Below, piece after piece: positions 1 to 8,261 of a stretch of 64,000 nucleotides of DNA. The DNA is from Pedobacter chitinilyticus (GTDB lineage: Bacteria; Bacteroidota; Bacteroidia; Sphingobacteriales; Sphingobacteriaceae): assembly GCF_003313385.1 (NCBI RefSeq), contig NZ_QMHN01000001.1, positions 867,325-931,324 on the forward strand, written 5' to 3'. The notes beneath the pieces were generated by a model. That model was not told where the DNA came from, searched no databases, and was given only the letters and a program-made list of their open reading frames with translations. Each line of letters starts with the position of its first letter. Position 1 is the stretch's first letter. Made by a program: the position numbers and the translations under genes.

Positions 1-1
1 T

Positions 2-550
2 ACAGGTGGCGATCATGGTTCTGCTGGCTATCAAACCGCATTAAGGTTGATGATGTTTTTTATGTTACCAGCTTGGGGCTTAAGTAATGCAGCAGCTACT
101 TTAGTTGGCCAAAATATGGGCGCAGGTAAAATGGACAGAGCCGAAAAGTCTGTGTTTGTCACTATCAAATATTCTATGATTTTTATGGGAACGGTGATGG
201 TGCTGTTTTTAACCTGCGGCCATTTGTTCGCTTCATTTTTCACCGAAGATCAACAGGTTAGAGCTGTAGCGACGGAAGCGTTGAGAATATTGAGCTTTGG
301 CTTTATTCTTTATGGCATTGGAATGGTATTGGTAAGTGCTTTTAATGGTGCGGGCGATACTTGGACACCTACTAAGATTAATATAGTAGCTTTTTGGTTG
401 TTTCAAATTCCTTTTGCCTATTTCTTGGCCAAATATATGGGGATGGGACCAACGGGTGTTTTTATTGCTATTCCTGTAGCCGAAGTGGGAATTACCATTG
501 CCTCATACTTAATATTTAAAAGAGGTAAATGGCAAAAGACAACGGTTTAA
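2..550 (+). CDS. MATE-family efflux transporter, C-terminal part
   Basis: The reading frame is open from the window edge, so this is the C-terminal ~182 residues of a longer membrane protein. It has long hydrophobic helices, a GQNMGAGK segment near the start and the sequence FGFILYGIGMVLVSAFNGAGDTWTPT, which fit the second half of a MATE (NorM/DinF-type) Na+ or H+-coupled drug/metabolite antiporter of the inner membrane. The N-terminal half lies outside the window. The last codons form the left arm of a terminator hairpin. Substrate cannot be inferred. Confidence 0.85.
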   Translation, partial: TGGDHGSAGYQTALRLMMFFMLPAWGLSNAAATLVGQNMGAGKMDRAEKSVFVTIKYSMIFMGTVMVLFLTCGHLFASFFTEDQQVRAVATEALRILSFGFILYGIGMVLVSAFNGAGDTWTPTKINIVAFWLFQIPFAYFLAKYMGMGPTGVFIAIPVAEVGITIASYLIFKRGKWQKTTV

Positions 551-566
551 TAAGCCGTTGTCTTTT
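534..566 (+). terminator. Rho-independent terminator overlapping the end of the MATE gene
   Basis: AAAAGACAACGG and CCGTTGTCTTTT form a 12-bp stem around an 8-base loop containing the TAA stop. The left arm is coding sequence and the right arm ends in a T run, so the gene carries its own terminator. Confidence 0.75.
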
Positions 567-579
567 CGACTTATTGCTT

Positions 580-664
580 CGTCATTTCGACCGTAGGGAG
601 AAATCTAACTCATAGTCTAATCACATAGTTGTTAGATTTCTCCTCGTTCCTCGTCGAAATGACG
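580..664. repeat. Palindromic intergenic repeat (CGTCATTTCGA family), copy 1
   Basis: The element starts CGTCATTTCGAC and ends GTCGAAATGACG. Inner arms GAGAAATCTAAC and GTTAGATTTCTC make a long imperfect hairpin. Similar elements lie at 1627-1700, 21379-21470, 36045-36210, 41828-41928 and 53737-53853, all between genes. Confidence 0.85.
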
Positions 665-674
665 GATTAGGCTA

Positions 675-1595
675 TTATCTAATCGGAATACAAAAATCTA
701 CTTTTGCAATTTGATTGGGATCTTCCCTGAAATCATTATGGTAAATTTCAAAAGGATTGCCTTCAGCTTTTTGGTAGCCTTTTTCATTCATCCATACAAA
801 TAAGCTGCTCCATGATTTTTCAAAATCAGCCAAGCTAATTTCGAAATAACCGACAATACACTTACCTGGTTGAAGAGTGGTCAGGTGAACCTTACCTTCC
901 ACTTTCTCCTCCTCGCCTACTGAAATACAAGCACTCATTCTTACCTTTTCAGGTGCGGTTATCTTAAAGCTATCATGATATATGGTAATGATTTTAGTAC
1001 TTTCTTTTCCTAGCAAGTTTTTGGGAACAGCCCATTTTAAAAGCTCTTGATAAGCATTTGAAATTCCTTGTACCCCAATAGTACTCACACAAGCTAACTT
1101 TAAAGGAGCAAATTTTTTAATCTCAATTTTTGCATTCATTTTAATCCAATTTTTAAGGTCATTAATGTTGCAAATGTATTCCTCAAAAACCTGATCAACT
1201 TGTCTATTCTTGCTTTCTATTTGTCTAATCTTGCTAAATCTACTAGGCATTTGTTGCCTAAACTGGGTTGGACTAACACCGTAGTATTTTTTGAAAGCAC
1301 GTGTAAAGGAAGAATTGCTATTGAAACCGTATTGTAATGAGAGTTCTGTAACGCTTATTTCGGGTCTGTACATCAGCACACCTGCCATTTTTTCTATTCT
1401 CTTTCTGAGAATGTAGGTGTTAAGGCTTTCGCCAGCAATTTGCTTAAATACGCGATGGAAATGAAACGCAGAATAATTGGCTACTTGAGCAAGGGTTTCT
1501 AAACTTAAATCCAAATCCAGATTTTCATCAATGAACCTCAATACTTGATCGATACGAGCGATGTATTCGATTTGTAAGGTGTTTTTTGGGTTCAT
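675..1595 (-). CDS. AraC-family regulator with C-terminal GyrI-like effector domain
   Basis: This 306-residue protein begins with an AraC/XylS double helix-turn-helix (about residues 10-115, including the FHRVFKQIAGESLNTYI and GFNSNSSFTRAFKKYYGVSP segments). It continues with a GyrI-like/SOUL-type small-molecule binding domain (about 150-306). That order (DNA-binding first, GyrI last) matches the Rob/SoxS-like drug-sensing regulators common in Bacteroidota and Firmicutes. It probably binds a hydrophobic or cationic ligand and controls efflux or stress genes. The neighbouring MATE exporter is a plausible but unproven target. Oppositely oriented copies of a palindromic repeat sit on both sides of the gene. 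Confidence 0.88.
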   Translation of the reverse strand: MNPKNTLQIEYIARIDQVLRFIDENLDLDLSLETLAQVANYSAFHFHRVFKQIAGESLNTYILRKRIEKMAGVLMYRPEISVTELSLQYGFNSNSSFTRAFKKYYGVSPTQFRQQMPSRFSKIRQIESKNRQVDQVFEEYICNINDLKNWIKMNAKIEIKKFAPLKLACVSTIGVQGISNAYQELLKWAVPKNLLGKESTKIITIYHDSFKITAPEKVRMSACISVGEEEKVEGKVHLTTLQPGKCIVGYFEISLADFEKSWSSLFVWMNEKGYQKAEGNPFEIYHNDFREDPNQIAKVDFCIPIR

Positions 1596-1626
1596 GGAGC
1601 AATGATGTTTTTAGTGACTTATCCAC

Positions 1627-1700
1627 CATTTCGACGAGGAACGAGGAGAAATCTAACGTACTAATTAGTCGTTAGATTTCTCCCTAAGGTCGAAATGACG
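1627..1700. repeat. Palindromic intergenic repeat (CGTCATTTCGA family), copy 2
   Basis: The left arm includes CATTTCGACGAGGAACGAGG and the right arm ends GGTCGAAATGACG. It is close to the reverse complement of copy 1 at 580-664, so the regulator gene lies between inverted copies. Confidence 0.85.
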
Positions 1701-1707
1701 AGAAGGA

Positions 1708-2688
1708 CTATATCGTTTCTTCCAATACTTGCGTATAAAAATCCTGTAGTTTCATGCCCATGGCGGCTACCTGTTGCGGAATAAAACTGGTGGCGGTTTG
1801 TCCAGGGATGGTGTTGATTTCGATGAAATAGAAATTACCTGTGTTGTGCTCCAAGAAATAGTCGATACGCACAATGCCACGACAGTTCAATCTTTGGTAA
1901 ACATCCGCAACTACTTGCTCTACCCTAACCTTTTCCTCTTCGGTCATATCTCCAGGCGTGATTTCTTCGGTAACGCCAGGCGTATACTTGGCATCAAAAT
2001 CGAAGAACTCATTTTTGGTTTTTACCTCTGTAGTAGGTAATACTACAATTTTACCCTTGGTTTTAAATACACCTATCGAAAATTCTCTTCCTTCTACAAA
2101 CTCTTCTACCAATACTTGACTATCTTCTTTAAATGCTTTATCAAGCGCAGCATCCAGTTCGTCAACTGTTTTTACTTTGCTCATGCCTATACTGCTGCCA
2201 CCGTTGTTTGGTTTTACGAAATAAGGCAGTTTCAATTGTGTCTTTACGTCATCGGCATTATAATCCTCTTTAAATAACTGAAGAGACTTAGCTACGTTCA
2301 AGTTCTTAATGCCATCCACAATGGCTTTGGTGTATCCCTTGTTCATGGTAATGGCGCTTGTAAGTGCATTACAAGTGGTATATGGGATACCTAACATGTC
2401 AAAATAACCTTGCAACTTGCCGTCCTCGCCAGGAGAACCATGGATGGCAATAAATACGCCATCAAAAACAATCTTTTTGCCTTTTATCGTTAACGAGAAA
2501 TCGTTCTTGTCTACTTCAATCTTTACCGAATCAGCAGGCTCGTAAAACCATCCGTTTTCGGTCAGCATAATTTTATACACTTCGTATTTCTTGGTGTCGA
2601 TATTTTGGGCAATGGTTGCAGCACTTTTAACAGACACTACCCACTCGCCAGTGGTGCCACCCGTTAGTAATGCAATGGTTTTTTTCAT
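1708..2688 (-). CDS. ddl: D-alanine--D-alanine ligase
   Basis: This cytoplasmic ATP-grasp enzyme of 326 residues joins two D-alanines to make the D-Ala-D-Ala end of peptidoglycan stem peptides. Visible features are the N-terminal TGGTTGEWVVSVKSA segment, HGSPGEDGKLQGYFDMLGIPYT, the ATP-grasp lid FVKPNNGGSSIGMSKV, EEFVEGREFSIGV, and the metal-binding FIEINTIPG near the C terminus. Length is normal for the family. It is divergent from the PASTA/mltG/thioesterase genes, two of which also concern the cell wall, across a ~170-bp region that must hold promoters for both directions. Confidence 0.95.
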   Translation of the reverse strand: MKKTIALLTGGTTGEWVVSVKSAATIAQNIDTKKYEVYKIMLTENGWFYEPADSVKIEVDKNDFSLTIKGKKIVFDGVFIAIHGSPGEDGKLQGYFDMLGIPYTTCNALTSAITMNKGYTKAIVDGIKNLNVAKSLQLFKEDYNADDVKTQLKLPYFVKPNNGGSSIGMSKVKTVDELDAALDKAFKEDSQVLVEEFVEGREFSIGVFKTKGKIVVLPTTEVKTKNEFFDFDAKYTPGVTEEITPGDMTEEEKVRVEQVVADVYQRLNCRGIVRIDYFLEHNTGNFYFIEINTIPGQTATSFIPQQVAAMGMKLQDFYTQVLEETI

Positions 2689-2821
2689 TTCTTTAAGTTT
2701 AGATTTAAATTTTGATCACGAAACTAAAAAAGGCTTTTGTTGCGTTTTTAAAATTGATGGTCAAAAATATAAATTAGTTAAACAGATTTGTTTTTAATTG
2801 AAGATAAATATTTTTTTAAGC

Positions 2822-2829
2822 TAAATTTG
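2822..2829 (+). promoter_or_regulatory. Bacteroidota -7 box for the PASTA-mltG operon
   Basis: TAAATTTG matches the TAnnTTTG consensus and lies 29 bases before the ATG at 2859. No clear -33 TTTG is seen at the expected distance. Confidence 0.45.
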
Positions 2830-2858
2830 GGCTTAATTTAAAAAACAACGGAACGCGA

Positions 2859-3629
2859 ATGGGCAACTTTACCGAGTACCTTAAAACCAAGTCATTCAGA
2901 ACGAATATCATAGCTGCAATTTGTACTTTTATCGGTCTATTGCTAATCGCTTTCTTTAGCTTGCGGTATTATACCAAACATGGCGAAGGTTTAAATGTAC
3001 CCTCTTTAAAAGGTTTAAAAATTGAAGATGCCATTAGCAAATTGGAAGGTTTGGGCTTACGTTATGAAATTGATTCGGTATACGTGATGGACCAGCCTCC
3101 TGGTATTGTAACCGATCAAGATCCAGACCCTGAAACTTTTGTAAAGGATAATAGAACCATTTATTTAACCATCAATACCAATAATGCGCCAAATGTGAGG
3201 TTTCCTGATGTGGAAACTAAATCACTACGTGAAGCCAAATCTATTATTGAAAGTTATGGTTTGAAGTTGGGCGATACCACTTATAAACCCGACGTAGCCA
3301 AGGATGTCGTATTGGAAGCTTTGTTTGGTGGCCAACCGATTAGACCTGGCGAAAGCTTACCAAAGGGTTCTAGAATTAGCTTTGTACTTGGCGATGGACG
3401 TGGTAGCGAAGAAGTTGAACTGCCTAATTTGATTGGATTTGCTTTAGATGAAGCCAAGTTTGCTTTAAAAGGCGGTATGTTAACCATAGGAACCATTACC
3501 TACGAAGGTACGATTACCGACACTGCTAACGCCGTAATTGTTAGCCAATTTCCATTGCCAACTGATAGCGTGGCCAAAGTACGCATCGGCACCCCAATTA
3601 ATTTAACGCTTTCAAATAAAAAACCTTAA
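2859..3629 (+). CDS. Membrane-anchored PASTA-domain protein
   Basis: This 256-residue protein has a short cytoplasmic tail and one membrane segment (about residues 17-38, IIAAICTFIGLLLIAFFSL). Three PASTA repeats (about 45-115, 116-185, 186-256) follow, each starting with a variant of PxLxGLxxxDAxxxLExxGL. PASTA domains bind peptidoglycan or muropeptides. There is no kinase or transpeptidase domain, so this is a stand-alone extracytoplasmic wall sensor or scaffold, an arrangement common in Bacteroidota. It is followed after 8 bp by mltG, which suggests a shared role in wall synthesis. Confidence 0.88.
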   Translation: MGNFTEYLKTKSFRTNIIAAICTFIGLLLIAFFSLRYYTKHGEGLNVPSLKGLKIEDAISKLEGLGLRYEIDSVYVMDQPPGIVTDQDPDPETFVKDNRTIYLTINTNNAPNVRFPDVETKSLREAKSIIESYGLKLGDTTYKPDVAKDVVLEALFGGQPIRPGESLPKGSRISFVLGDGRGSEEVELPNLIGFALDEAKFALKGGMLTIGTITYEGTITDTANAVIVSQFPLPTDSVAKVRIGTPINLTLSNKKP

Positions 3630-3637
3630 AACAACCC

Positions 3638-4678
3638 ATGAGCACTAATAAAAACAAATTTAAAATAGCCCTTGTCATTGTCGCTATTGTGATAGCCGTT
3701 GGAGGCTTTTTTGCCTTTAAATTTTACAATATCTATTTTGCTCCTAATGTAACTGCCAAAGAAAAATACCTTTATGTAAAAACAGGATATGTTTTTGAGG
3801 ATTTGGTGACGGATCTTCGCTATAAAGAGGTTTTGAATGATATTGGTACATTTTGGCAAGCTGCTGAAAGAATGAACCTTCAAGGACCATTAAAGCCAGG
3901 TAAATATCGTTTAAAAGAAGGAATGAATAACCGCACTTTAATCAACATGCTAAAGGCAGGTAACCAGGAAGCAGTGAAACTTAAGTTCCAAAACATCAGA
4001 AAAATTGAAGGCTTAGCAGGTCTGTTAGCTAAAAATTTGGAGCCAGATTCAGTGGCTTTTATGCGGCTGTTGGATTCGGCGGCTTTTGTAGAGAAATATG
4101 GCTTTAGTACCGAAAATGTATATACCATGTTTATTCCTAATACTTATGAGATGTATTGGAATACTTCTAGGGAAGAGTTTTTTAAGAAAATGAATGCAGA
4201 GTACCTTAAGTTTTGGAATGAAGAGCGTAGACAAAAAGCTGCCGCCTTGAATCTAGATCCAATTAAGGTGACTATTTTAGCTTCTATTGTAGACGCAGAA
4301 GCACTTTTTGATAAAGAAATGCCAACTATTGCAGGACTTTACCTTAACCGTTTGAAAAAAGGCATGTTGTTGCAGGCCGATCCTACCGTGATTTTTGCCA
4401 ATGGCGATTTTACTGTTAAACGTGTTACAGGTGCTTTATTAGGCGTTGATTCTCGTTACAACACCTACAAGTATGTTGGCTTGCCTCCAGGGCCTATTAA
4501 CATGCCTAGCATTAATGCTATTGATGCTGTTTTAAATAAAGAGAACAATAACTATTTATACATGTGTGCCAAAGAGGATTTTTCTGGCTACCATAATTTT
4601 GCGGCTACCGTTCAGGAGCATAACATTAACGCCAAAAAATACAGAGAAGCCTTAAATCAGCGAAATATTTATAGATAA
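3638..4678 (+). CDS. mltG: Endolytic murein transglycosylase MltG (YceG-like)
   Basis: This 346-residue inner-membrane protein has one N-terminal membrane helix (about residues 8-28) and a periplasmic YceG-like domain. MltG cleaves nascent glycan strands and sets their length. Family landmarks are ILASIVDAEALFDKEMPTIAGLYLNRLKKGMLLQADPTV and GLPPGPINMPSINAIDAVLN. The signature that usually reads ASIVExET is ASIVDAEA here, a change close to the catalytic glutamate. It sits between the PASTA gene (8-bp gap) and a thioesterase gene that overlaps its stop by one base. Confidence 0.92.
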   Translation: MSTNKNKFKIALVIVAIVIAVGGFFAFKFYNIYFAPNVTAKEKYLYVKTGYVFEDLVTDLRYKEVLNDIGTFWQAAERMNLQGPLKPGKYRLKEGMNNRTLINMLKAGNQEAVKLKFQNIRKIEGLAGLLAKNLEPDSVAFMRLLDSAAFVEKYGFSTENVYTMFIPNTYEMYWNTSREEFFKKMNAEYLKFWNEERRQKAAALNLDPIKVTILASIVDAEALFDKEMPTIAGLYLNRLKKGMLLQADPTVIFANGDFTVKRVTGALLGVDSRYNTYKYVGLPPGPINMPSINAIDAVLNKENNNYLYMCAKEDFSGYHNFAATVQEHNINAKKYREALNQRNIYR

Positions 4679-5085
4679 TGTTCACTTACGAAACTCAAGT
4701 AAAAGTTAGATACGCCGAAACCGATCAAATGGGTGTAGTATACCATGGTAACTATGCTCAATATTACGAAATAGCCCGTACCGAGTGTTTTGAAGCCTGT
4801 TCTGGAATGACCTATGCTTCGATGGAAGAAGATGGTGTGATGTTGCCCATATTGGAGTTGCAATCTAAATATTTAAAGCCAGCCTTGTACAACCAGGTGC
4901 TGACGATTAAATCTATTGTGCGTGAATTACCAAGTGTGCGTTTACATGTGGAATACGAAATTTATAACGAAGCTAAAGAGTTGATCAATATTGGAAAAAC
5001 GACTTTAGTGTTTGTAGATCGCGTAACACGTAGACCTTGTCAGCCACCTGAAAAGTTCATGAAGAATGTAAGACAGTATTTTTGA
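4678..5085 (+). CDS. Acyl-CoA thioesterase, YbgC/4-hydroxybenzoyl-CoA thioesterase family
   Basis: This hot-dog fold protein of 135 residues has the motif RYAETDQMGVVYHGNYAQYYE near the N terminus. The aspartate in ETDQMG is the family's catalytic residue. Such enzymes hydrolyse short- or medium-chain acyl-CoA thioesters in the cytoplasm. The ATG overlaps the mltG stop by one base (TAATG), so the two are translationally coupled and this is the last gene of the PASTA-mltG operon. Substrate is not predictable from sequence. Confidence 0.9.
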   Translation: MFTYETQVKVRYAETDQMGVVYHGNYAQYYEIARTECFEACSGMTYASMEEDGVMLPILELQSKYLKPALYNQVLTIKSIVRELPSVRLHVEYEIYNEAKELINIGKTTLVFVDRVTRRPCQPPEKFMKNVRQYF

Positions 5086-5113
5086 TTTTAGATTGTATCC
5101 CGTATGTACAGGA

Positions 5114-5269
5114 ACGATTTTAGATTGAATTGCATACGTGTAAGTTTGGTGACCGATTAAACAAATAACCGATTTAAACAGTTGACCATTATTTTACGAT
5201 TTTAGATTGAATTGCATACGTGTAAGTTTGGTGATCGATTAAACAAATAACCAATTTAAACGGTTAACC
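5114..5269 (+). repeat. Two tandem ~74-bp direct repeats, 82-bp period
   Basis: Copy 1 is 5114-5187 and copy 2 is 5196-5269. Both start ACGATTTTAGATTGAATTGC and continue with CATACGTGTAAGTTTGGTGA, differing at only a few positions. A degenerate fragment (GATTTTAGATTG) precedes them at about 5084. The repeat fills most of the gap before the YihY gene and shows no coding potential. Confidence 0.85.
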
Positions 5270-5301
5270 AAGTGACTACCAATAACAATTAACCCTTTTT
5301 T

Positions 5302-6282
5302 ATGAACTGGCTACACAAGCAACTTTTAAGATTTAAGCTCTACGCTATGTTCATTGATTGGACTAAACGTTGCGTGCTTCCTGGTTTTAGCCCCTTGCCT
5401 ATCTATACTGTTGCTACCTTCTTTTTCCGTGAGGTTGGTAAGGATACATTGGTTAATAAAGCCTCGTCACTGGCTTATAACTTTATGCTGGCCATCTTTC
5501 CTGGTATCATCTTCTTATTTACCCTAATTCCATATATCCCTAAAAGGATTGGTTTTCAGGAACAATTGATGTCGCTTTTGGCTTTGGTATTGCCCAATAA
5601 TGCTTTTTTGGCCTTCGAAGCTACCATTAACGACATCGTGAATATCCAAAACGGAAGTTTGCTTTCTATTGGTTTTGTGTTGTCGCTTTTCTTTGCTACC
5701 AATGGCGTACATAACTTAATGATAGCTTTTAACAAATCGTCGTTAATTGTCGAGACACGGACGTTGTTGAAACGCAGGTTAGTGGCTTTAATTTTAACGG
5801 TGGTTTTGGTGCTGTCTATGATTGTTTGCATTGCCACTATGGCTTTGGGCGAAATCACTATTAATTACTTAAAAGAAGAGATTGAATATAAAGGAAACTT
5901 AACTATTCACTTAATAGGGTTTACCCGTTGGGCATTATTGGGTATCCTATATTTTATCAATGTCTCTATTCTTTATCGTTATGGCCCTGCACATGCTAAG
6001 AAATGGAAGTTTTTTAGTGCGGGTTCTTGGCTAGCTACCATTTTAGCTTTCTTAACCATTTGGGGGTTTTCGTTTTACATCAACAATTTTAGTGCTTATA
6101 ATAAGCTTTACGGTTCTATTGGTACTTTAATGGTGGTCATGATTTGGCTTTACCTTAATTCTCTAATTTTATTAATTGGTTTTGAGCTTAATGCGAGTGT
6201 AGATTTGTCGAAACGAAGCGTTAAAATCATCAGACCAAACTTCAATCTCTTTAAAAGCAAATCTTCGGATTCCAATTCTTAA
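5302..6282 (+). CDS. YihY/BrkB-family inner-membrane protein
   Basis: This 326-residue protein has six hydrophobic segments. Family signatures are KASSLAYNFMLAIFPGIIFLFTLIPYIP and the C-terminal YGSIGTLMVVMIWLYLNSLILLIGFELNA. YihY/BrkB proteins (the former RNase BN misannotation) are polytopic membrane proteins of unclear biochemical function, and BrkB was linked to serum resistance in Bordetella. The cytoplasmic C-terminal tail is basic. The next gene starts five bases after the stop, but co-transcription is not otherwise supported. Confidence 0.88.
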   Translation: MNWLHKQLLRFKLYAMFIDWTKRCVLPGFSPLPIYTVATFFFREVGKDTLVNKASSLAYNFMLAIFPGIIFLFTLIPYIPKRIGFQEQLMSLLALVLPNNAFLAFEATINDIVNIQNGSLLSIGFVLSLFFATNGVHNLMIAFNKSSLIVETRTLLKRRLVALILTVVLVLSMIVCIATMALGEITINYLKEEIEYKGNLTIHLIGFTRWALLGILYFINVSILYRYGPAHAKKWKFFSAGSWLATILAFLTIWGFSFYINNFSAYNKLYGSIGTLMVVMIWLYLNSLILLIGFELNASVDLSKRSVKIIRPNFNLFKSKSSDSNS

Positions 6283-6286
6283 ACAA

Positions 6287-7045
6287 ATGAAAATAATGAT
6301 CAAGGCATTTTTGGCAATACTGCTTTCGTGCAGTGCAGTTATGGTTAACGCTCAAAAAAATGAAGCATTTAAACCTAAAGTGGTTTATCAATCTGATGCT
6401 TTGATGATTACTCAAATTTCGAAGAATGCTTACGAGCATGTTTCCTATTTACAGACTCAAGATTTTGGAAAGGTACCTTGTAATGGTTTAGTGGTGAGTG
6501 ATCATAAAGAGGCTATCATCTTTGATACGCCTACTAACGATAAAAGTTCAGAAGAACTAATCAAGTGGATTACTGATCAACTTCATTTCAAGATAAAAGC
6601 CATTATCCCTACCCATTTTCATGATGATTGTTTGGGCGGATTAAAAGCTTTTCATGATCACCGCATTCCTTCTTATGCCAGTTTCAAAACCATAGCGTTG
6701 GCTAAAGAAAAAGGATTTGTAGTTCCAGAAAATGGTTTTAAAGATGCACTAACACTTAAGGTTGGTAAGGAAACCATTACCGCTAAATTTTTTGGTGAAG
6801 GCCATACAAGGGATAATGTGGTGGGTTATTTTCCTAGTGAAAATATCTTATTTGGAGGTTGTTTGATTAAGGAAATAGACGCCACCAAAGGTTATTTAGG
6901 CGATGCCAATGTGGAAGCGTGGTCTAACACCGTAGAGAGGGTAAAGAAGGCATATCCAAAGGTAAAGCTGGTAATACCAGGTCATGGGGAACGTGGCAAT
7001 TCAAAATTATTGGATTATACCATTGGCTTATTTAAAGTTAAATAA
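6287..7045 (+). CDS. Subclass B1 metallo-beta-lactamase
   Basis: This exported zinc hydrolase of 252 residues has a signal peptide ending near AQ (residue 23). The full B1 ligand set is visible: H110, H112 and D114 in THFHDDCLGG, H173 in EGHTRDN, C192 in FGGCLIK and H233 in IPGHGE. The cysteine after GG and the KE spacing separate it from B2 and B3 enzymes. It should hydrolyse beta-lactams, probably including carbapenems, in the periplasm. Chromosomal B1 enzymes (BlaB, IND, CcrA and PEDO-3 types) are known in Bacteroidota. No integron, IS or transposon gene is adjacent, so it looks intrinsic. It ends at a bidirectional terminator. Confidence 0.92.
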   Translation: MKIMIKAFLAILLSCSAVMVNAQKNEAFKPKVVYQSDALMITQISKNAYEHVSYLQTQDFGKVPCNGLVVSDHKEAIIFDTPTNDKSSEELIKWITDQLHFKIKAIIPTHFHDDCLGGLKAFHDHRIPSYASFKTIALAKEKGFVVPENGFKDALTLKVGKETITAKFFGEGHTRDNVVGYFPSENILFGGCLIKEIDATKGYLGDANVEAWSNTVERVKKAYPKVKLVIPGHGERGNSKLLDYTIGLFKVK

Positions 7046-7087
7046 GGATTTATAATGTCAGCGTCTTTCAACGTATGGGCGCTATAA

Positions 7088-7121
7088 CACAAAAGCCTCG
7101 ATGAATGTCGAGGCTTTTGTG
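7088..7121. terminator. Bidirectional Rho-independent terminator
   Basis: CACAAAAGCCTCG and CGAGGCTTTTGTG form a 13-bp stem with A and T tracts on either side, lying between the convergent beta-lactamase gene and the exported-protein gene at 7138-7866. Confidence 0.85.
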
Positions 7122-7137
7122 TTTATTTCTAATTTAT

Positions 7138-7866
7138 TTATTTAACGTTTTTAGCGTTGTAATCGTTAATGGCTAAAGCAATGGCTTCCGCTTCCTGAGG
7201 TTTAAAAGCTGCTTTTTTAGCCAAAGCAACCATTTTAGCAGCTAAACCTTTTTTCTTTACGATAGGCTCGTTACCATAACCACCTGCTTGGTACTTTTGA
7301 AAAACTTCAGGAGTGTCTTCGAAGTACTTTAACAAATCTGCATCAAAAGCATCTTTTACTTTGGTGTCTTGATCTTTGGTGATTAAGATCTTATATCCCG
7401 TTAATAATTCATCTTGTTTGCCTTTTTTCCATTCTTTGTATTCCTCTTCGGTACCCCAAAAAGCAGACACATCATCAGGATAGGAATAAAACTGATGCGC
7501 ATTCATTCGACCTTTTGCTAAACGAGGCAGCATGTGATCATTAGTACCTAGGCTTTTCAGCTGAAGTTTCTCGGTATTAACAAAATGGATTTTATCGTAA
7601 ATCGTCTCTCCTACTTGATAAGTTTCAAGCTCATCAACCTTATATTTTTTGGATTTGGCTTTAGGGTTTGCAGCTAATTCGGCAGAATCTTTAAATAGAA
7701 TGTAGCGTTGGTTAAACCAAGGTTCGCTTTCAAATTTGCCAATTTGGCCGTTGATTTTAGTGCCATCTTTTAATACAGCGTGACCTTTTAAGAAAGTGAT
7801 TTGAGCGTTAGCTAATGTTGCAAATAGACATAAATTGGCAACAAGGAGTAGAAATTTTTTATTCAT
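7138..7866 (-). CDS. Exported protein of unknown function
   Basis: I do not recognise this 242-residue protein. It has a clear Sec signal peptide (MNKKFLLLVANLCLFATLANAQ, cleavage near residue 22). A mature basic/acidic region with a GHAVLKDGTKINGQIGKF segment follows, typical of Bacteroidota proteins with small beta-strand modules. The last ~40 residues are helix-rich and alanine/lysine-rich (AAKMVALAKKAAF). No catalytic or metal motif is evident. It is a single gene bounded by terminators on both sides. Confidence 0.75.
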   Translation of the reverse strand: MNKKFLLLVANLCLFATLANAQITFLKGHAVLKDGTKINGQIGKFESEPWFNQRYILFKDSAELAANPKAKSKKYKVDELETYQVGETIYDKIHFVNTEKLQLKSLGTNDHMLPRLAKGRMNAHQFYSYPDDVSAFWGTEEEYKEWKKGKQDELLTGYKILITKDQDTKVKDAFDADLLKYFEDTPEVFQKYQAGGYGNEPIVKKKGLAAKMVALAKKAAFKPQEAEAIALAINDYNAKNVK

Positions 7867-7926
7867 TTACGTTAACTTTCTGCAAACATAGGCAATTAAC
7901 ATAAATAAATTTTGCATTAAAAAACA

Positions 7927-7950
7927 AAAGTCCCACACATGCGGGACTTT
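7927..7950 (-). terminator. Terminator after the DUF2795 gene
   Basis: AAAGTCCC and GGGACTTT pair. Read on the minus strand the stem is followed by a T-rich run. Confidence 0.75.
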
Positions 7951-7958
7951 ATATTTTT

Positions 7959-8180
7959 TTAATATTCATCTTCATTGAAGAAGAAATCATCTTTGGTAGG
8001 ATAATCTGGCCAAATTTCTTCGATGGTTTCATAAGGTTCACCATCATCTTCCAGAGCTTGTAGGTTTTCAATAACCTCTACAGGAGCTCCTGAGCGAATG
8101 GCATAATCAATTAATTCATCTTTAGTTGCTGGCCATGGGGCGTCTTCCAAATGTGATGCTAGTTCTAAGGTCCAATACAT
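7959..8180 (-). CDS. DUF2795-type small acidic protein
   Basis: This 73-residue acidic cytosolic protein (LASHLEDAPWPATKDELIDYAIRSGAPVEVIENL) matches the short conserved DUF2795 type, a helical domain of about 60 residues common in Bacteroidota. The conserved W-P-ATKDELIDYA block is the distinguishing piece. Members are often linked to nucleic-acid or stress roles, but no function is established. The C terminus is rich in Asp, Glu and Phe. It has its own terminator. Confidence 0.8.
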   Translation of the reverse strand: MYWTLELASHLEDAPWPATKDELIDYAIRSGAPVEVIENLQALEDDGEPYETIEEIWPDYPTKDDFFFNEDEY

Positions 8181-8261
8181 ATCGTTAATAAATTATTAAT
8201 TCGTCAATTCTATTTTCGCAAAACATGTGAAAAAAAATGAGCTAAGCAAATATTTTTTCTA

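Noticed and set aside
5196..5269. Tandem repeats at 5114-5269 as a CRISPR remnant
   Set aside because: The repeats are 74 bp with an 8-bp gap and no unique spacers, so they are a duplication, not an array.
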